In this document: in pieces, positions 62,157-64,000 of the stretch | Position numbering within the stretch: position 1 is the stretch's first letter | Layout: the number at the start of each line of letters is the position of its first letter | NCBI GenBank assembly: GCA_012845835.1 | Contig: JABAKD010000023.1 | Coordinates: forward strand, 21,360,203-21,424,202 | Length of the DNA: 64,000 nt | Source: Undaria pinnatifida | Lineage: Eukaryota; Sar; Phaeophyceae; Laminariales; Alariaceae | Direction: 5' to 3' | Program-made: the position numbers and the translations under genes | Notes under the pieces: model-generated | Seen by the model: only the letters and a program-made list of their open reading frames with translations | Database searches by the model: none | Told to the model about the DNA's origin: nothing

Positions 62157-64000
62157 GGTGTTTACAGGTTGGAGAGCGGGTGTATATAAGCATGGGAGTG
62201 TTTAAGCTACGCACGTACGTTACAAGATCTTTGTTAAATAAGTGACCGAAGACGTCACGATACACCTGAGAATTACAACAATGTTGATTATAAGTGTGGT
62301 GTTCGCTTTTAATATTGTTATGCACCAGGTATAGGTTATTTTGTCTTCTCGATGAAGTCCATTGAGGAATGAGATTATGACTATGAATGCGGCTCGTAGT
62401 TATACCAACCCAAAATGTTCATGATTCGTATAAACATCAAACACGTTACCTAGGACCGAAGTGTTTTTGAAAAATGAACAACGCCGAAAACCATTCTAAA
62501 CTTGAGAAGTGAACAGAAACAACGAACGTTACTGAGTCAATATCACGCCGAAATGCAATACTTACACGGTACAACTAGGGTACCATGTGATGCTAATCCG
62601 CCTCGTGACCCTACTGTTGTGGTAGAAAGAGCTGGCCGCCGGCTTTACACCCAATCATTTAATACATATCTGTCGCGTTTAACCTCCCACAACTCATCAC
62701 ATGTCACCCGCCAATATGTCGGGATCCAACGATCACACTGATGAATGAACCGGTATCCAAGGTTGAGTGGGTTTCCCAACCCTTAGCCCAGATCCGAAGA
62801 AACACTTACTACTTCGTCCACATCAATGTACTCAATAAGCGTGTATAAAAACTTTCTCGTTAACTTTCATTTCAAGGCTTGAACCCTAGCCTCGTTCAGT
62901 ATTTGTATTCAACCCACCTTGTTTATTCAAAATAATGTATACAAACATAGTCAAACGATGAACAGTAACGGTATTATATATGTATCATGATACCGCTATA
63001 ACCCACAGCTGTCAAGGATGGTCGTTGCATGTTTATCCTCAGCAATAACCATTTCAACCATACGTGACAAAAGCCGCGAGGGGTGCCGTGAAATTCCCAA
63101 ACGTCCCTTGAACCTTCATTCCTAGCCCCCCGAAACAGTTTTCTCGGCGTACACATATACGTATTGCAGATATACGCAACAAGCCCCGCAACCAACATAA
63201 AAACAATATGTATTCGAGAACACCATTCATTCTGAAACAACACGTCAACGAAATCTAGAAAATCAACCAAAACATACACATGTAACAACAACCACCCGGA
63301 CACAAAATTCTCATATCATAACGATGGTCGCACACGAAATCACACGAAATTCCGTCAAAAGATGGAACCCATATACCCTGGGTTTCCAAACTAAGATATC
63401 TATGCGTCAGAAACATCACATAGTCTACATAATACTATGTATCTGGTATAGCTTTTTGCACAAACCTGAAATGCGCTAAAACTGCTCGTTGCAAAAAACA
63501 TGTTCGTCGAGAACGCAAGAACAAACAGACCGAGAGACGGGGTAATCACAGCAGCGCATTTCATTGTATCATTTGCCCACCTTACCACCTCCTTGCAATT
63601 AGTTTTCGGCATCAGTCAACTGGGTCCAACGCATGTCCGTAGTGTCTTAGGTTGAGTGAGGAGCGGTAGTAAAAAACAAGTACGCTGCTCGATAACCTGA
63701 TCCTGACCGTCGGTATACTGAGCAATCTCCGGGCCGCGTCTCCTCTGTATCAGGTGTGTGGAGAATTTCATTGCCTTTTTCAAGAAAGCGGTTGCGTTGA
63801 CATAATATGCTACCTGGTTTGATGTAGAGGAAAGGAGCACCACTCAGCGATCACCCACTACACGCTAGGGCATGTTTTCGTGAGCACCACTAACACCAGC
63901 ACCAGGCGTTGATGTGATATCTACAGAACCGCAACACCTTCGACGACATCTGGGGGGGGGGGGGCGAAAAAAACGGGGCGTATAATCGTACATTAGATAA
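62157..64000. other. Right end of the window, no recognised gene
   Basis: Three minus-strand open frames (63843-63616, 63612-63400, 63303-62974) lie one after another in the same frame and contain hydrophobic stretches (TPSLGLFVLAFSTNMFF, IVFMLVAGLVAYICNTY). They could be fragments of a decayed membrane protein but match no family I know. A 12-base G-run is at about 63952. Confidence 0.3.

Noticed and set aside
1-64000. CRISPR array, rRNA genes, bacterial operons
   Set aside because: No evenly spaced short repeats with unique spacers, no rRNA-like sequence, and introns, LTR elements and MULEs indicate nuclear eukaryotic DNA.

Overview
This window is eukaryotic, repeat-dominated DNA in which I find no intact host gene. 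The evidence for a eukaryote is three chromodomain-bearing Ty3/gypsy LTR retrotransposon copies, a MULE/FAR1-like transposase gene with phase-consistent GT-AG introns, tRNA-derived SINE-like repeats, a MITE, and fragments of a tyrosine recombinase and of an ankyrin-repeat gene. The ankyrin style and base composition would fit an alga or another stramenopile-type protist, but I cannot fix the taxon.

Layout: 1-2137 holds dispersed repeats and a tRNA-like SINE. 2138-17548 is a very long (15.4 kb) Ty3/gypsy element on the minus strand with two ~270 bp LTRs, a 3.4 kb leader containing ~84 bp tandem repeats, Gag, a NADAR domain, retropepsin, RT, RNase H, a DD35E integrase, a chromodomain and a Tudor/SH3-like tail. 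17549-21585 is a mosaic of repeat blocks that recur, direct or inverted, at 1-1900 and 43.7-49.4 kb. 22.1-27.4 kb is purine-rich on the plus strand and built largely of degenerate tandem repeats. 27420-33775 is a decayed second copy of the same retroelement (plus strand, 5' truncated, internally deleted). 33776-36300 is minisatellite-like. About 36.7-40.3 kb is the MULE. 41.8-42.5 kb is an ankyrin pseudogene. 42.6-53.3 kb is repeat mosaic with poly-G tracts. 53.7-54.3 and 61.4-62.2 kb hold a palindromic TIR family with tRNA-like cores. 54.77-55.1 kb is a tyrosine recombinase pseudogene, abutting 55107-61280, a third retroelement copy (plus strand, 5' truncated). I recognise nothing firmly in 62.2-64 kb.

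The most interesting observation is that the retroelement family encodes a NADAR domain (YbiA/DUF1768 superfamily, ADP-ribose/N-glycosidic chemistry) between Gag and the aspartic protease. It is present in both copies that reach this region. In copy 1 it is now cut off from pol by a 246 bp MITE with a 7 bp target duplication. Removing MITE plus one duplication (253 bp) puts NADAR and protease-RT-integrase back in one frame, and copy 2 preserves the MITE-free site. A retrotransposon carrying an ADP-ribose-processing domain could be using it to reverse a host modification or to act on nucleotides, which is inference.

All coding calls come from reading frames, motifs and comparison among the copies in this window. 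No database search was possible.
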